DNA of 50,823 nt from an uncultured Flavobacteriaceae bacterium (GTDB lineage Bacteria > Bacteroidota > Bacteroidia > Flavobacteriales > Flavobacteriaceae). How positions within the stretch are numbered: the first letter of the stretch is position 1; each line of letters begins with the position of its first letter. The stretch covers positions 1 to 50,823 of the forward strand of contig CAJXVT010000013.1 in NCBI GenBank assembly GCA_913062575.1, written 5' to 3'. The notes under the pieces were generated by a model, which was not told where the DNA came from, made no database searches, and saw only the letters and a program-made list of their open reading frames with translations. The position numbers and the translations under genes were made by a program. Positions 36,614-46,300 of this stretch are shown here, one piece after another.

Positions 36614-37297
36614 TTAGCCTAGAGTAAATATAGTAACTAAAATACCCAAAAGAATAGCAATAAATTTTTGAAGATTGAATTTATGGTTTTCTGAACTTTC
36701 GAACAATATAATTGTTGAAATGTGTAAAAATACACCAATAATTAAGGCAGATATTTCTGTGTTGTATTTTGCAAAGAACTCTATTTTATCTGTAACTAAT
36801 ACTCCTAATGGGCTCATGAATGCAAATACACCTAAGAAAATAAATACGGTGCTTTTTGTAAACTTAGAATGCATTAAGAATGTTGTTAAAACAATGGCAA
36901 TCGGAATCTTATGAACTACAATTGCCCATAATAAATTGTCATCATCATTATGAATTGGAATACCTTCAGAAAATGCATGAATACATAAACTGATAAATAA
37001 TAAAAGCGGGAATTTTGATTCGTTTGAATGGATATGAATATGGCCATGTTCTGCTCCTTTAGAAAAAGATTCTAAAACAGATTGAATTAAGATTCCAGCT
37101 AAAATAAAGATTCCAATTCTAGTGGTGTTGCTATCTCCATGTTCGTAGACTTCTGGTAATAAGTGTAAAATAGTAACAGATAATAAATAGGCACCACTAA
37201 AAGACAACAGCAAACGGGTTATTTTATTTCCTGGTTTAAATAGTACAACTACTAAAGAGCCTATTAATACTGATAATATTAAATAGATATATGTCAT
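36614..37297 (-). CDS. ZIP-family metal transporter
   Basis: A 227-residue inner-membrane protein with about seven to eight hydrophobic segments. The ZIP metal motif is present: CIHAFSEGIPIHNDDDN, and VVHKIPIAIVL, plus a histidine-rich loop (HGHIHIHSNES). It likely imports zinc or another divalent metal. The start codon overlaps the preceding methyltransferase stop by 1 nt. Confidence 0.88.
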   Translation of the reverse strand: MTYIYLILSVLIGSLVVVLFKPGNKITRLLLSFSGAYLLSVTILHLLPEVYEHGDSNTTRIGIFILAGILIQSVLESFSKGAEHGHIHIHSNESKFPLLLFISLCIHAFSEGIPIHNDDDNLLWAIVVHKIPIAIVLTTFLMHSKFTKSTVFIFLGVFAFMSPLGVLVTDKIEFFAKYNTEISALIIGVFLHISTIILFESSENHKFNLQKFIAILLGILVTIFTLG

Positions 37298-38025
37298 TAT
37301 GATACTACAAATATTAAACGGTTAGAACTACTTTTATTAAAAGAAGACAAATTATAATCTCCGAAAATATGATCTATTTTCAATCCTGCTTCTTTTAAAT
37401 AAAGCGTAAATTTTTCTAAATCTAAATATTTTACACGTTCAACATACGAATGCTTCTTGCCATTGTCTTCAAAAGAAATTTCCTTAATAATAAATCCATT
37501 TTCAATTTTTCTATGGATATGGAAATCTATACCATCAACAGATTTTACTTCATTAGTAATAAGATTGTCTTTTGCAGTTGCTACATTTAAAAAATCGATA
37601 ACAGCCAAGCCTTTTTTTGTAATTCCGTTTTTGATGTTTTTTAACACTTGAATATCTTCAGCATCATCTTCAAAATACCCAAAACTTGTAAATAAATTAA
37701 AGATTGCATCATACTTTTCAGAGAAAGAATCTCGCATGTCCTTTACCTCGAAATTCAATTTTTTATTGGTAAGTGTATTGGCGAAATCAATATTATTTTC
37801 TGATAAATCTACACCTGTAACTCTATATCCTAAAGAGTTTAAAAACACTGAGTGTCTTCCTTTTCCACAAGCTAAATCTAAAATATGTGTTTTGCTTGGT
37901 AACTTTAAAAAAGAAGTGATGTTTTGCATAAAAATTTGCGCATCAGTATCATCTCTATCCTTATAAAGGATATGATAATATGAAGTATCAAACCAAGAAA
38001 TAAACCAATCTTTTTGTGTAGCCAT
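37297..38025 (-). CDS. Class I SAM-dependent methyltransferase
   Basis: A 242-residue Rossmann-fold methyltransferase. Motif I is ILDLACGKGRH (about 47-57), with the acidic VDLSENNI following. The substrate is not apparent. It is upstream gene of a two-gene unit with the ZIP transporter (overlap 1 nt), and has a good -7 element. Confidence 0.88.
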   Translation of the reverse strand: MATQKDWFISWFDTSYYHILYKDRDDTDAQIFMQNITSFLKLPSKTHILDLACGKGRHSVFLNSLGYRVTGVDLSENNIDFANTLTNKKLNFEVKDMRDSFSEKYDAIFNLFTSFGYFEDDAEDIQVLKNIKNGITKKGLAVIDFLNVATAKDNLITNEVKSVDGIDFHIHRKIENGFIIKEISFEDNGKKHSYVERVKYLDLEKFTLYLKEAGLKIDHIFGDYNLSSFNKSSSNRLIFVVS

Positions 38026-38039
38026 AATATAATAGTTTA

Positions 38040-38047
38040 CAAAAATA
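38040..38047 (-). promoter_or_regulatory. Putative -7 element for the methyltransferase-ZIP unit
   Basis: Minus strand reads TATTTTTG, exact TAnnTTTG match, 14 nt upstream of the ATG at 38025. Confidence 0.5.
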
Positions 38048-38131
38048 CTGAATTCTTACAGTATAATTTCACCAATTTTTAAAAGATTAAAAAAATCATT
38101 CTAAGCAAAAGAAGAATCCTAAATTAAAACG

Positions 38132-38139
38132 TATTTTTG
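38132..38139 (+). promoter_or_regulatory. Putative -7 element for the RlmL-like gene
   Basis: TATTTTTG, exact TAnnTTTG match, ending only 4 nt before the ATG at 38144. If used, the transcript is leaderless or nearly so. Confidence 0.5.
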
Positions 38140-38143
38140 CAAA

Positions 38144-39346
38144 ATGGAAAGCAGAAAAGATTTTAAAATGGTGGCCACCACCATGTTTGGTTTAGAGGAG
38201 GTTTTGGCAACTGAATTAAAGAATTTAGGAGCACAAGATGTTGTTGTTGGAATTAGAAATGTTTCGTTTAAAGGAGATGGAGGTTTTATGTATAAAGCCA
38301 ATATCGCTTTAAGAACTGCCATTAGAATTTTAAAACCAATCAAAACGTTTAAAATCTATGATGAAGAAGATTTATATGATAGTTTACAGAAAATTAAATG
38401 GGAAAACTATTTAGATGTAGACGGAACTTTTTCTATTGGAGCTGTTGTAAACTCTAAACATTTTACAACTAACTCGCATTATATTTCCTTAAAATCTAAA
38501 GATGCTGTTGCAGATTATTTTAGACATAAATATAGTAGAAGACCCAATGTAGATTTAAAATATCCAGATTTAAAAATTCATGTGCATATCCAAAAAGAAT
38601 GGTGTACTGTTTCTTTAGATAGCTCTGGAGATTCTTTACACAAACGTGGGTATAGATCTGCCACCAATATTGCTCCAATTAACGAAGTATTGGCTGCTGG
38701 TTTGGTGCTGCTTTCTGGTTATACTGGTGAAGAAAATTTCATTGATCCAATGTGTGGTTCTGGGACTATTTTGATTGAAGCGGCAATGATTGCTAATAAT
38801 ATTCCGGCAAACATAAACCGTAAACATTTTGCTTTTGAAAACTGGAAAGATTATGATGAAGATTTGTACTTTTTAATACAAGATGTATTGTTAAAAAAGA
38901 TACGAAGCTGTCATTTTAAAATCATGGGGTTTGATAAAGCACCATCTGCTGTTCAAAAAGCGAAGGATAATGTTGAAAATGCCAATTTAGACGATTTTAT
39001 TGGAATCCATCACGTCAACTTTTTTAACTCTAAAAAAGAAGTCTTCGGTAATACTACTATTCTGTTCAATCCACCATATGGAGAGCGTTTAAATATTGAT
39101 ACTGAAGAGTTTTATAAGAAAATTGGAGATACCTTAAAACATGGATATCCAGATTCTAAAGTTTGGTTTATAACATCAGATTTAGAAGCTTTGAAGTTTG
39201 TGGGTTTAAGAACTTCAAAAAGAATTCCACTTAAAAACGGAGATTTAGATTGTCGTTTAGTACGTTATGATATGTATGCTGGAACTCGAAAAATTCGTAA
39301 AGACGAACGCGAAATTCCTGAAAGTGAAATTGATTTAGAAGATTAA
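38144..39346 (+). CDS. RlmL-like 23S rRNA (guanine-N2) methyltransferase
   Basis: A 400-residue enzyme. An N-terminal THUMP domain (~1-165) is followed by a Rossmann methyltransferase with motif I FIDPMCGSGTILIEAAMIA and the catalytic NPPYGERL motif. It corresponds to the RlmL (m2G2445) half of E. coli RlmKL, not to the RlmK half. E. coli numbering of the target base is family inference. A C-terminal acidic tail (EIPESEIDLED) is present. Ends at a strong shared terminator. Confidence 0.9.
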   Translation: MESRKDFKMVATTMFGLEEVLATELKNLGAQDVVVGIRNVSFKGDGGFMYKANIALRTAIRILKPIKTFKIYDEEDLYDSLQKIKWENYLDVDGTFSIGAVVNSKHFTTNSHYISLKSKDAVADYFRHKYSRRPNVDLKYPDLKIHVHIQKEWCTVSLDSSGDSLHKRGYRSATNIAPINEVLAAGLVLLSGYTGEENFIDPMCGSGTILIEAAMIANNIPANINRKHFAFENWKDYDEDLYFLIQDVLLKKIRSCHFKIMGFDKAPSAVQKAKDNVENANLDDFIGIHHVNFFNSKKEVFGNTTILFNPPYGERLNIDTEEFYKKIGDTLKHGYPDSKVWFITSDLEALKFVGLRTSKRIPLKNGDLDCRLVRYDMYAGTRKIRKDEREIPESEIDLED

Positions 39347-39417
39347 TTCACCAATTCAAAATCAAAAAAAAGGAACTTTTGACTATAGGGTTAAAGTAAC
39401 AACAAAAAATTATAAAT

Positions 39418-39448
39418 AAAAAGCCCCACAAATTTGTGAGGCTTTTTT
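39418..39448. terminator. Strong bidirectional terminator
   Basis: AAAAAGCC and GGCTTTTT pair around the palindrome CACAAATTTGTG, with one C-A mismatch; T-runs occur on both strands. It sits between the convergent rlmL-like and endonuclease genes and can serve both. Confidence 0.85.
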
Positions 39449-39465
39449 GTTGATAATAGAAGGTG

Positions 39466-42400
39466 TTATCTCTTAATGAATTTTTTCACCATTTTCTCTT
39501 CGGATGTATTAATTTCAAGGAAATAAACTCCATTTTTTAAGCCATTAATTTTAATTTGATTGGTTGTTAGTTTTCCTTTTAAAACTACTTGTCCAATAGT
39601 ATTGGTAATTTGATAACTTGTATTTTCTTTGCCACTAATTTTAATATTGATAATCGAATTTGAAACGGGATTAGGATAGATAGAGAAATCTTCTAATGCA
39701 TTTGATTCAATGTTAATCATCTCTTTTAAAAATATAACAGAATTTTTAGAACCGCCTTTAGCTAATACAGTTCCAGTTTTTCCTGTAATGTTTACTTGGT
39801 CAATGTAAATGTGATCTGCATTACCAGAAGCATCATTTTGAAACCTAAATTGAGCATTACTTGCAAAAGTATAATTGTTTTTGTCTAAAGTAACAACAGC
39901 AGAATAGAATCCATTATTGTTAAAGTCTGTACCACTTACATACGCCTGAACTGTTGTCCAAGTAGTTCCATCATAGTAACGTAACCAAAAATCTTCACCA
40001 GATTCCATACTGTATGAATAAAAATAAAATTCAATATCTACAGTATCATACGCGGTGATATCATACGTTTCAGAGGTCATGGCAGATGAAGTTCCTGAAT
40101 TGTCTCTTATTCTGATTGAATAATTCCCTTCCCAAGATCTTGAACCAGAATACCTTGCAACATCATTACCGCCGTCTGTCCAGTTATCCCAGCCAGATTC
40201 AAAATAAGATTGAGATAAAGTAGTAGAACTATTTCCTCCAGAAGTTGTCACATTCACTAGGTTACTAGCTGCAGAGACATTCGCTGCTGCATCTTTCGCT
40301 TTTACAGAAAAGGTATATGCAGTAGCTGCCGTTAAGCCTGTTACTTGATAATTAGTGGTCGCTACTGTTGTAATTATAGAAGCACCATTGTACACGTCAT
40401 ATCCAGTAACAGCAATATTATCAGTTGAAGCTGTCCAATTTAAATCAACAGTAGTTTGTGTTTCGTTACTAGCAGATAAATTTGTTGGGGCTGATGGTGC
40501 TATTGTATCTGGTGGTGTTAACGTTGTTGCATTGGCTGTATTACTTGCAGAAGATTCATTAACTGCAGCATCTTTCGCTTTTATAGTAAACGTATACGAA
40601 GTAGCTGCAGTTAATCCTGTAACTTGATAATTAGTTGCAGTAACAGTTGCAGTAACAGTAGCACCATTATATACATCATATTCAGTTACGGCAGTATCAT
40701 CAGTAGATGCTGTCCAACTTAAATCGACAGAAGTTTCTGTAATATTAGAAGCGTTAAGGTTGGTTGGAGCTGTTGGAGCAGTAGTGTCGGGAGTTGAACC
40801 TCCATCTACGGTATGATTTCCTAAACCACTAAATGTATCTGAAGCGAATGAATCCCATTCGTTAGTTGTATACGTTGTGTTTGGACTAAACACAGAAGGT
40901 TTTCTTTGTAGCGTCACATTTTGAGCAAAGTTAGAAGTGCCTCCATCAAATGTTCCTATGATATCAATTAGCACATCATTTTTAAACAATCCAACAGCAT
41001 CATTTCCATTAAAGGTAACTTCAGCATTAGCAGTAGTTATATCTGCAACGCTTGTAATTGTTGCTGAGGCACTACTATTGGCAATAACATAAACAGCACC
41101 ATTTGTTAGTTGTCCTGTTAATGTTAATCCACCAGACCAAGAACCTGCACCATTTGTTTGTTTCTTAATTTTATAAATTGATAAGTCAACGGTTGCTCCA
41201 GTAAAATTGGCAATTTCTAGCGCTTTATTATATGAAGAACCTTCAATGTATTCAGAAAAAAGTAACTCTGTAGTTGTTCCATTACCACCACTACTTGTGG
41301 TTGTTACATTTGCGGTATTACTTGCATTAGAAATATTCCCAGCAGCATCTTTCGCTTTCACAGAAAAAGCATACGCAGTAGCTTCCGTTAAGCTTGTTAC
41401 TTGATAATTAGTGGTTGCAACAGTAGCAATAATAGTAGCACCATTGTATACATCATATCCAATAACAGCAATATTATCGGTAGCAGCTGTCCAAGTTAAA
41501 TCAACAGAAGTTTCTGTAGTATTTGAAGTGGCTAAATTTGTTGGGGCTATTGGTGCCGTTGTGTCTGGTGGTGTTACCGTGGTTGCATTTACAGTATTAC
41601 TTGAGGTAGATATATTTGCAGCTGCATCTTTTGCCTTTACAGAAAATGTATATGAAGTAGCGACCGTTAAGCCAGTTACTTGGTACGAAGTTGTTGCAAC
41701 AGTTCCAATAACAGTTGCTCCATTGTAAATATCATAGCCTGTAACAGCCGTATCATCTGTAGATGCTGTCCAAGTTAAATCAACAGAGGTTTCAGTAATA
41801 TTAGATGTAGTTAAGTTTGTTGGAGCAGTCGGAGCGGTCGTATCTGATGGTGAACCTCCATCTACAGAATGACTTCCTAATCCACTAAAAGTATCAGTTG
41901 CTAAAGAATTCCACTCATTAACTGTATATGTAGTATTGGGGCTGGTTACAGAAGATTTTCTTTGTAAGGTAACATTTTGTGCGTAATTGCCTGTTCCACC
42001 ATCAAAAGTTCCAAGAATATCAATTAGAACATCATTTTTAAACAATCCAACAGCATCATTTCCATTAAAAGTTACCTCAGAACTACTGGTAATTAAATTG
42101 GCAATAGTTGTAATAGTAGCTGTGGCATTGCTATTCGCAACAACAAATACATTTTCATTGGCTAGTTGCCCGGTTAAAGTCAATCCACTAGACCAAGAAC
42201 CAGCGCCATTAGTTTGTTTCTTTATTTTATAAATAGATAAATCAACCGTGGTACCAGTAAAATTAGCAATTTCTAAAGCTTTGTTATTAGAAGATCCTTC
42301 AATATATTCTGAGAATAACAAATCAGTTGTAGTTCCATTTCCACCACCAGTTCCAGAAGTAGTTATATTTACTCCAGCACTTGCTGAAGAAAGGTTTGCA

Positions 42401-43419
42401 GCAGCATCTTTTGCTTTTACAGTAAACGTATAAGGAGTACCAGATGATAAACTTGTAACGGTATAGTTTGTATTTGTTGTAGTACTTACAAAAGTAGCAC
42501 CGTTGTATACTTCGTATCCAGTAACTGCCACATTATCTGTAGAAGCGGTCCAGGTTAAGTCAACCGAAGTTTGTGTGGTGTTTGAAGCAAGCAAGCTAGT
42601 TGGTACTGTTGGTGCTGTTGTGTCACCAGAACCACTATTAAATAAATCTTCAGCTTGTGGACCACCCCAAATTTGAGTAGCAAAAGCAGGATTGTCAATA
42701 AATGGATTCCTATTTCCTTGCACTATTTCTAATACAGGGTTTCGCTGTTTTTCTAAAACAGAAACTGGGTCTTCTGCATTCCATTGCAATAACAGATCAA
42801 TCATGTCTGCATCTGTTGAATTTACGGTGCCAACAACAACACCAGTTGGCAATGTTTGGTTTCCATAATGCAAATACATATACATTAAGATACGAGCAAC
42901 ATCACCTTTCCACTCATCTCCAGGATACCAATCTCCAGTAGCTGTAGCGCCAGAATTACCACTTCCTGCACCAAATTTACGGTTACTTCTTGAAGAGTTT
43001 CTTTGAGCGTCAGCTGGTCTTAAATTGTGAGCATCAGCACCTACACCAGAAGTTCCTAGGTTTGGGTTTCCAAGAGATTTTGCATAGACATGTTCTCGGT
43101 TCCAAACACCAGAACCACTTCCGTGTAAATCTTTGTCACGTGTTCTATCATTTGTAATATCACCATCTGTATCATCCCAACCATATATTAGTACAACTTT
43201 TGTGTTGTCAGTTGGGTCAATGTCAGTTTGTTTTAATGCATCCCAAACTCCAGGAGTGTATGATATATATATCGTGTGCGTACTAACAATTTTAGTGGCT
43301 AGTGCATTTTTTAAAGAAGTTCCAGTTTGGTTAAGATTTACATCGTTATAATATGCTGGAACTTGTGAGAATACCGATATGGAAAATATCAGTAAAAAAT
43401 AGAAGATTAGTTTTTTCAT
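39466..43419 (-). CDS. Secreted endonuclease I with LTD/FN3 repeats and T9SS sorting domain
   Basis: A 1317-residue extracellular nuclease. The signal peptide is 1-19. An EndA/NucM domain (~20-265) has NREHVYAKSLG (His110), GADAHNLRPAD, RNSSRSNRKFG and DVARILMYMYLHYG. FN3 #1 is ~268-353. Lamin-tail domain (LTD) #1 is ~357-517, FN3 #2/#3 ~520-705, LTD #2 ~709-870, FN3 #4/#5 ~872-1058. A jelly-roll-like domain lies at ~1065-1225. A T9SS type A C-terminal domain (~1240-1317, YPNPVSN, GVYFLEINT, KKFIKR) follows. LTD-FN3-FN3 is duplicated (see repeat). It likely degrades extracellular DNA at the cell surface or is released. Confidence 0.93.
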   Translation of the reverse strand: MKKLIFYFLLIFSISVFSQVPAYYNDVNLNQTGTSLKNALATKIVSTHTIYISYTPGVWDALKQTDIDPTDNTKVVLIYGWDDTDGDITNDRTRDKDLHGSGSGVWNREHVYAKSLGNPNLGTSGVGADAHNLRPADAQRNSSRSNRKFGAGSGNSGATATGDWYPGDEWKGDVARILMYMYLHYGNQTLPTGVVVGTVNSTDADMIDLLLQWNAEDPVSVLEKQRNPVLEIVQGNRNPFIDNPAFATQIWGGPQAEDLFNSGSGDTTAPTVPTSLLASNTTQTSVDLTWTASTDNVAVTGYEVYNGATFVSTTTNTNYTVTSLSSGTPYTFTVKAKDAAANLSSASAGVNITTSGTGGGNGTTTDLLFSEYIEGSSNNKALEIANFTGTTVDLSIYKIKKQTNGAGSWSSGLTLTGQLANENVFVVANSNATATITTIANLITSSSEVTFNGNDAVGLFKNDVLIDILGTFDGGTGNYAQNVTLQRKSSVTSPNTTYTVNEWNSLATDTFSGLGSHSVDGGSPSDTTAPTAPTNLTTSNITETSVDLTWTASTDDTAVTGYDIYNGATVIGTVATTSYQVTGLTVATSYTFSVKAKDAAANISTSSNTVNATTVTPPDTTAPIAPTNLATSNTTETSVDLTWTAATDNIAVIGYDVYNGATIIATVATTNYQVTSLTEATAYAFSVKAKDAAGNISNASNTANVTTTSSGGNGTTTELLFSEYIEGSSYNKALEIANFTGATVDLSIYKIKKQTNGAGSWSGGLTLTGQLTNGAVYVIANSSASATITSVADITTANAEVTFNGNDAVGLFKNDVLIDIIGTFDGGTSNFAQNVTLQRKPSVFSPNTTYTTNEWDSFASDTFSGLGNHTVDGGSTPDTTAPTAPTNLNASNITETSVDLSWTASTDDTAVTEYDVYNGATVTATVTATNYQVTGLTAATSYTFTIKAKDAAVNESSASNTANATTLTPPDTIAPSAPTNLSASNETQTTVDLNWTASTDNIAVTGYDVYNGASIITTVATTNYQVTGLTAATAYTFSVKAKDAAANVSAASNLVNVTTSGGNSSTTLSQSYFESGWDNWTDGGNDVARYSGSRSWEGNYSIRIRDNSGTSSAMTSETYDITAYDTVDIEFYFYSYSMESGEDFWLRYYDGTTWTTVQAYVSGTDFNNNGFYSAVVTLDKNNYTFASNAQFRFQNDASGNADHIYIDQVNITGKTGTVLAKGGSKNSVIFLKEMINIESNALEDFSIYPNPVSNSIINIKISGKENTSYQITNTIGQVVLKGKLTTNQIKINGLKNGVYFLEINTSEEKMVKKFIKR
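40235..42350. repeat. Internal tandem duplication (2 x 1056 bp) in the nuclease gene
   Basis: Two consecutive units (~41291-42350 and ~40235-41290), each coding LTD-FN3-FN3. Matching anchors in the two copies (e.g. TTTAAACAAT at 42037 and 40981; CCTCCATCTAC at 41855 and 40799) are exactly 1056 bp apart, i.e. 352 codons. DNA-level similarity is high in the LTD part. Confidence 0.85.
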
Positions 43420-43509
43420 TTGTTTATAGTTTAGTTAATAATAGTTAAACATTTGATTAGATGTGATTACCTAAAAAAAATGCCGCTATAATTTAAGAAG
43501 AAATAATAG

Positions 43510-43763
43510 TTTATGTACTCACCATTTATGGGGTTTTTTTTCTCACCATTTATGGTGATAAGGAAAATAAATAGTACTGATTTTGTTGAGGTTTCTCTGA
43601 TTTTTAATGAGTCAGCTAATTAAGAAGGTATTTTTTAAAAAAAACAAAAAGTCAAATTTAACATGCTGACTGCATAAAAAGTAATATGATTTAGGAGTGA
43701 AGTTTAACAAAAAAATGATTCTAAGGCAATAGATTATCTGCAAGTTTTTAGTGAGTACATAAA
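43510..43763. repeat. Intergenic inverted repeat arms flanking 228 bp, plus two tandem palindromes
   Basis: The gap 43420-43806 (387 nt) holds no plausible gene. TTTATGTACTCAC (43510-43522) and GTGAGTACATAAA (43751-43763) are exact 13-bp inverted repeats. Next to the left arm CTCACCATTTATGG occurs twice (43518-43531 and 43542-43555), 24 nt apart. The second copy sits in the perfect palindrome TCACCAT-TT-ATGGTGA. The purpose is unknown: either protein-binding sites for nuclease regulation or the ends of a decayed mobile element. Confidence 0.6.
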
Positions 43764-43774
43764 GATAAAATGCT

Positions 43775-43782
43775 TAAATTTG
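43775..43782 (+). promoter_or_regulatory. Putative -7 element for pheT
   Basis: TAAATTTG, exact TAnnTTTG match, 24 nt upstream of the pheT ATG at 43807. It overlaps the alternative TTG start at 43780, which can therefore be dismissed. Confidence 0.6.
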
Positions 43783-43806
43783 CACCTGAAATTTGACAAA
43801 AGAATC

Positions 43807-46233
43807 ATGAAGATATCATACAATTGGTTAAAACAATTTTTACAAATAGATTGGGAAGCTGTAAAAGCAGGTGAATTATTAACCGATCTTGGATTAGAAG
43901 TAGAAGGAATTGAAACCAAAGAATCTATCAAGGGAAGTTTAGTAGGAATTGTTGTTGGTGAGGTTTTAACTTGTATTCAGCATCCAAATGCTGATCGATT
44001 AAAAGTAACAACTGTAAATATTGGTTCAGGAGAACCGATACAAATTGTTTGTGGTGCACCTAATGTTGCAGCCGGACAAAAAGTGCCTGTTGCTACTATC
44101 GGAACTGTTTTGTATGATGATAAAGGAGAAGGATTTAAAATCAAAAAAGGGAAGATTAGAGGAGAAGAAAGTCATGGAATGATTTGTGCCGAAGACGAAT
44201 TAGGTTTAGGAAAAGGTCATGACGGAATAATGATATTAGATGCTTCTTTAAAGCCAGGAACCAAAGCTTCAGAAGTTTTTAAGATAGAAAAAGACGAAGT
44301 TTTTGAAATTGGATTAACGCCAAATAGAGCGGATGCTATGAGCCATTTTGGTGTGGCTAGAGATTTGAGAGCAGGTTTAATGCAGCAAGACATTAACTTA
44401 GAGCTAATTTCTCCTTCAGTAAGTGATTTTCATGTAGACGAGCGTAAATTAAAAATAGATATTGAGGTTGATAACAAAGATTTAGCACCTAGATATTGCG
44501 GAATTTCAATTACAGATGTAGAAGTTAAAGATTCTCCAGAATGGATTCAAAATCGTTTAAAAGCTATCGGAATTGCTCCAAAAAACAATGTGGTAGATAT
44601 TACAAATTATGTATTACATGAATTAGGACAGCCTTTACATGCTTTTGATGCAGCTAAAATAAAAGGAAATAAAGTAGTTGTAAAAACCTTAGAAGAAGGA
44701 ACCAAATTTACAACCTTAGATGAAGTTGAAAGAACCTTGTCTGCTGAAGATATTTTGATTTGTGATGCAGAATCGAATCCAATGTGTATTGCAGGTGTTC
44801 TTGGAGGTATGAAATCAGGTGTTTCAGAAAACACAACAAGCATCTTTTTAGAAAGTGCTTATTTCAATCCAGTTTCTATTCGTAAATCAGCAAAAAGACA
44901 TGCACTTAATACAGATGCTTCTTTCCGTTTTGAAAGAGGAATCGATATCAATTTATCAAAATATGCTCTAAAAAGAGCAGCCTTATTACTTGAAAAATAT
45001 GCTGGCGCAACGTTGGCTTCAGATATCATGGATTTTTATCCTGAGAAAGTAGAAGATTTTCAAGTGTTTTTATCTTATGAAAATGCAGATCGTTTAATCG
45101 GACAAGAAATTCCGAGAGAAACGATGAAAAATATATTAGCATCCTTAGAAATTAAAATAAGTAGTGAAACAGAAGGAGGTTTAGGATTGACAATTCCTTC
45201 GTATAGAGTAGACGTTCAAAGAGAAGCGGATATTATCGAGGAGATTTTAAGAGTCTATGGATATAATAATATTGAGTTTTCTCATAAATTAAATACCTCT
45301 ATTTCATTTGATTCTAATATCAATATTAAGATTGAAAATGTTGTTGCCAATCAATTAACTTCTTTAGGATTTAATGAAACTATGGCAAACTCGTTAACCA
45401 AAGAAGAATATATTGGTTTAACAGAAAATTTAAATGCAGAGAATAATGTTGAGATGCTAAACCCTTTAAGTAATGACTTAAAAGTGATGCGTCAATCGTT
45501 ATTGTTTAGCGGTTTAGAATCTGTAGCATATAACATCAACAGAAAAAACAATGCATTAAAGTTTTATGAATTTGGTAAAACCTATCATAAATACAACGAC
45601 AAATACCAGGAAGACAAGCATCTAACGTTATTTGTTACTGGAAATAGAACTAAAGATAGCTGGGCTGTAGCAGCAAAAAGCTCTGATTTCTTTTATCTAA
45701 AAGGAATCATTAGCTCTTTATTAGAAAGAGTAGGCATTAGCAACTTTAAAACCACGCCAACGAAGTCTGATGTGTTTTCAGAGGGAATTGCATTGAGTTT
45801 AGGGAAAATAAAATTAGTTGATTTTGGAGCTGTAAAGCCAACAATTTTAAAGGAACTCGGAATTAAACAAGAAGTATTGTTTGCTGACATTAACTGGGAA
45901 AACCTATTGAAGTTATGTGGTAAAAAGAATATTAAAGTTTCTGATTTACCTAAATTCCCAGCTGTAAAAAGAGATTTAGCGTTGTTGATTGATAACAACG
46001 TAACTTTTAAAGAAATTTACAATTTGGCAAATCAGTCAGAGAAGAATTTATTAAAAGCTGTTGATCTATTTGATGTTTATCAGGGTGATAAGCTACCTGA
46101 AGGGAAAAAATCATATGCTGTTAGTTTTGTATTGCAAGATGCTAACAAAACTTTAGAAGACAAACAGATCGATAAAATAATGCAAAAATTACAAGCAACT
46201 TTTGAGAAAAATTTAGCAGCTGTTTTAAGATAA
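43807..46233 (+). CDS. pheT: Phenylalanine-tRNA ligase beta subunit
   Basis: An 808-residue beta subunit. An N-terminal EMAP-like tRNA-binding domain (~42-150; [27 protein letters not shown]) is followed by the B3/4 domain, B5 domain (~400-480), a degenerate catalytic-like fold (~490-700) and the C-terminal ferredoxin-like anticodon-binding domain (~715-808; [14 protein letters not shown]). It works as the (alpha-beta)2 enzyme with PheS, not in this window. Start at ATG 43807 gives [11 protein letters not shown], the family N-terminus and usual Bacteroidota length. A terminator follows. Confidence 0.97.
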   Translation: MKISYNWLKQFLQIDWEAVKAGELLTDLGLEVEGIETKESIKGSLVGIVVGEVLTCIQHPNADRLKVTTVNIGSGEPIQIVCGAPNVAAGQKVPVATIGTVLYDDKGEGFKIKKGKIRGEESHGMICAEDELGLGKGHDGIMILDASLKPGTKASEVFKIEKDEVFEIGLTPNRADAMSHFGVARDLRAGLMQQDINLELISPSVSDFHVDERKLKIDIEVDNKDLAPRYCGISITDVEVKDSPEWIQNRLKAIGIAPKNNVVDITNYVLHELGQPLHAFDAAKIKGNKVVVKTLEEGTKFTTLDEVERTLSAEDILICDAESNPMCIAGVLGGMKSGVSENTTSIFLESAYFNPVSIRKSAKRHALNTDASFRFERGIDINLSKYALKRAALLLEKYAGATLASDIMDFYPEKVEDFQVFLSYENADRLIGQEIPRETMKNILASLEIKISSETEGGLGLTIPSYRVDVQREADIIEEILRVYGYNNIEFSHKLNTSISFDSNINIKIENVVANQLTSLGFNETMANSLTKEEYIGLTENLNAENNVEMLNPLSNDLKVMRQSLLFSGLESVAYNINRKNNALKFYEFGKTYHKYNDKYQEDKHLTLFVTGNRTKDSWAVAAKSSDFFYLKGIISSLLERVGISNFKTTPTKSDVFSEGIALSLGKIKLVDFGAVKPTILKELGIKQEVLFADINWENLLKLCGKKNIKVSDLPKFPAVKRDLALLIDNNVTFKEIYNLANQSEKNLLKAVDLFDVYQGDKLPEGKKSYAVSFVLQDANKTLEDKQIDKIMQKLQATFEKNLAAVLR

Positions 46234-46238
46234 ATATG

Positions 46239-46262
46239 AAGCTCCTTTTTGGAGCTTTTTTT
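46239..46262 (+). terminator. Rho-independent terminator after pheT
   Basis: AAGCTCC-TTTTT-GGAGCTT stem followed by T-run, starting 6 nt after the pheT stop. No competing structures; perfect 7-bp stem. Confidence 0.85.
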
Positions 46263-46300
46263 ATATAATAGAAAACGTCATTCCGAACAAAAAATTTGAC

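Noticed and set aside
40355..42941. Plus-strand ORFs of 60-105 codons in the nuclease region
   Set aside because: They are antisense shadows of the low-complexity FN3/LTD repeats and have no promoter or family signature.
46274..46285. GTCATTCCGAAC-like stretch upstream of pyrD, resembling the left end of a dispersed repeat
   Set aside because: Only about 12 nt match and no second arm is present; the similarity could be chance.
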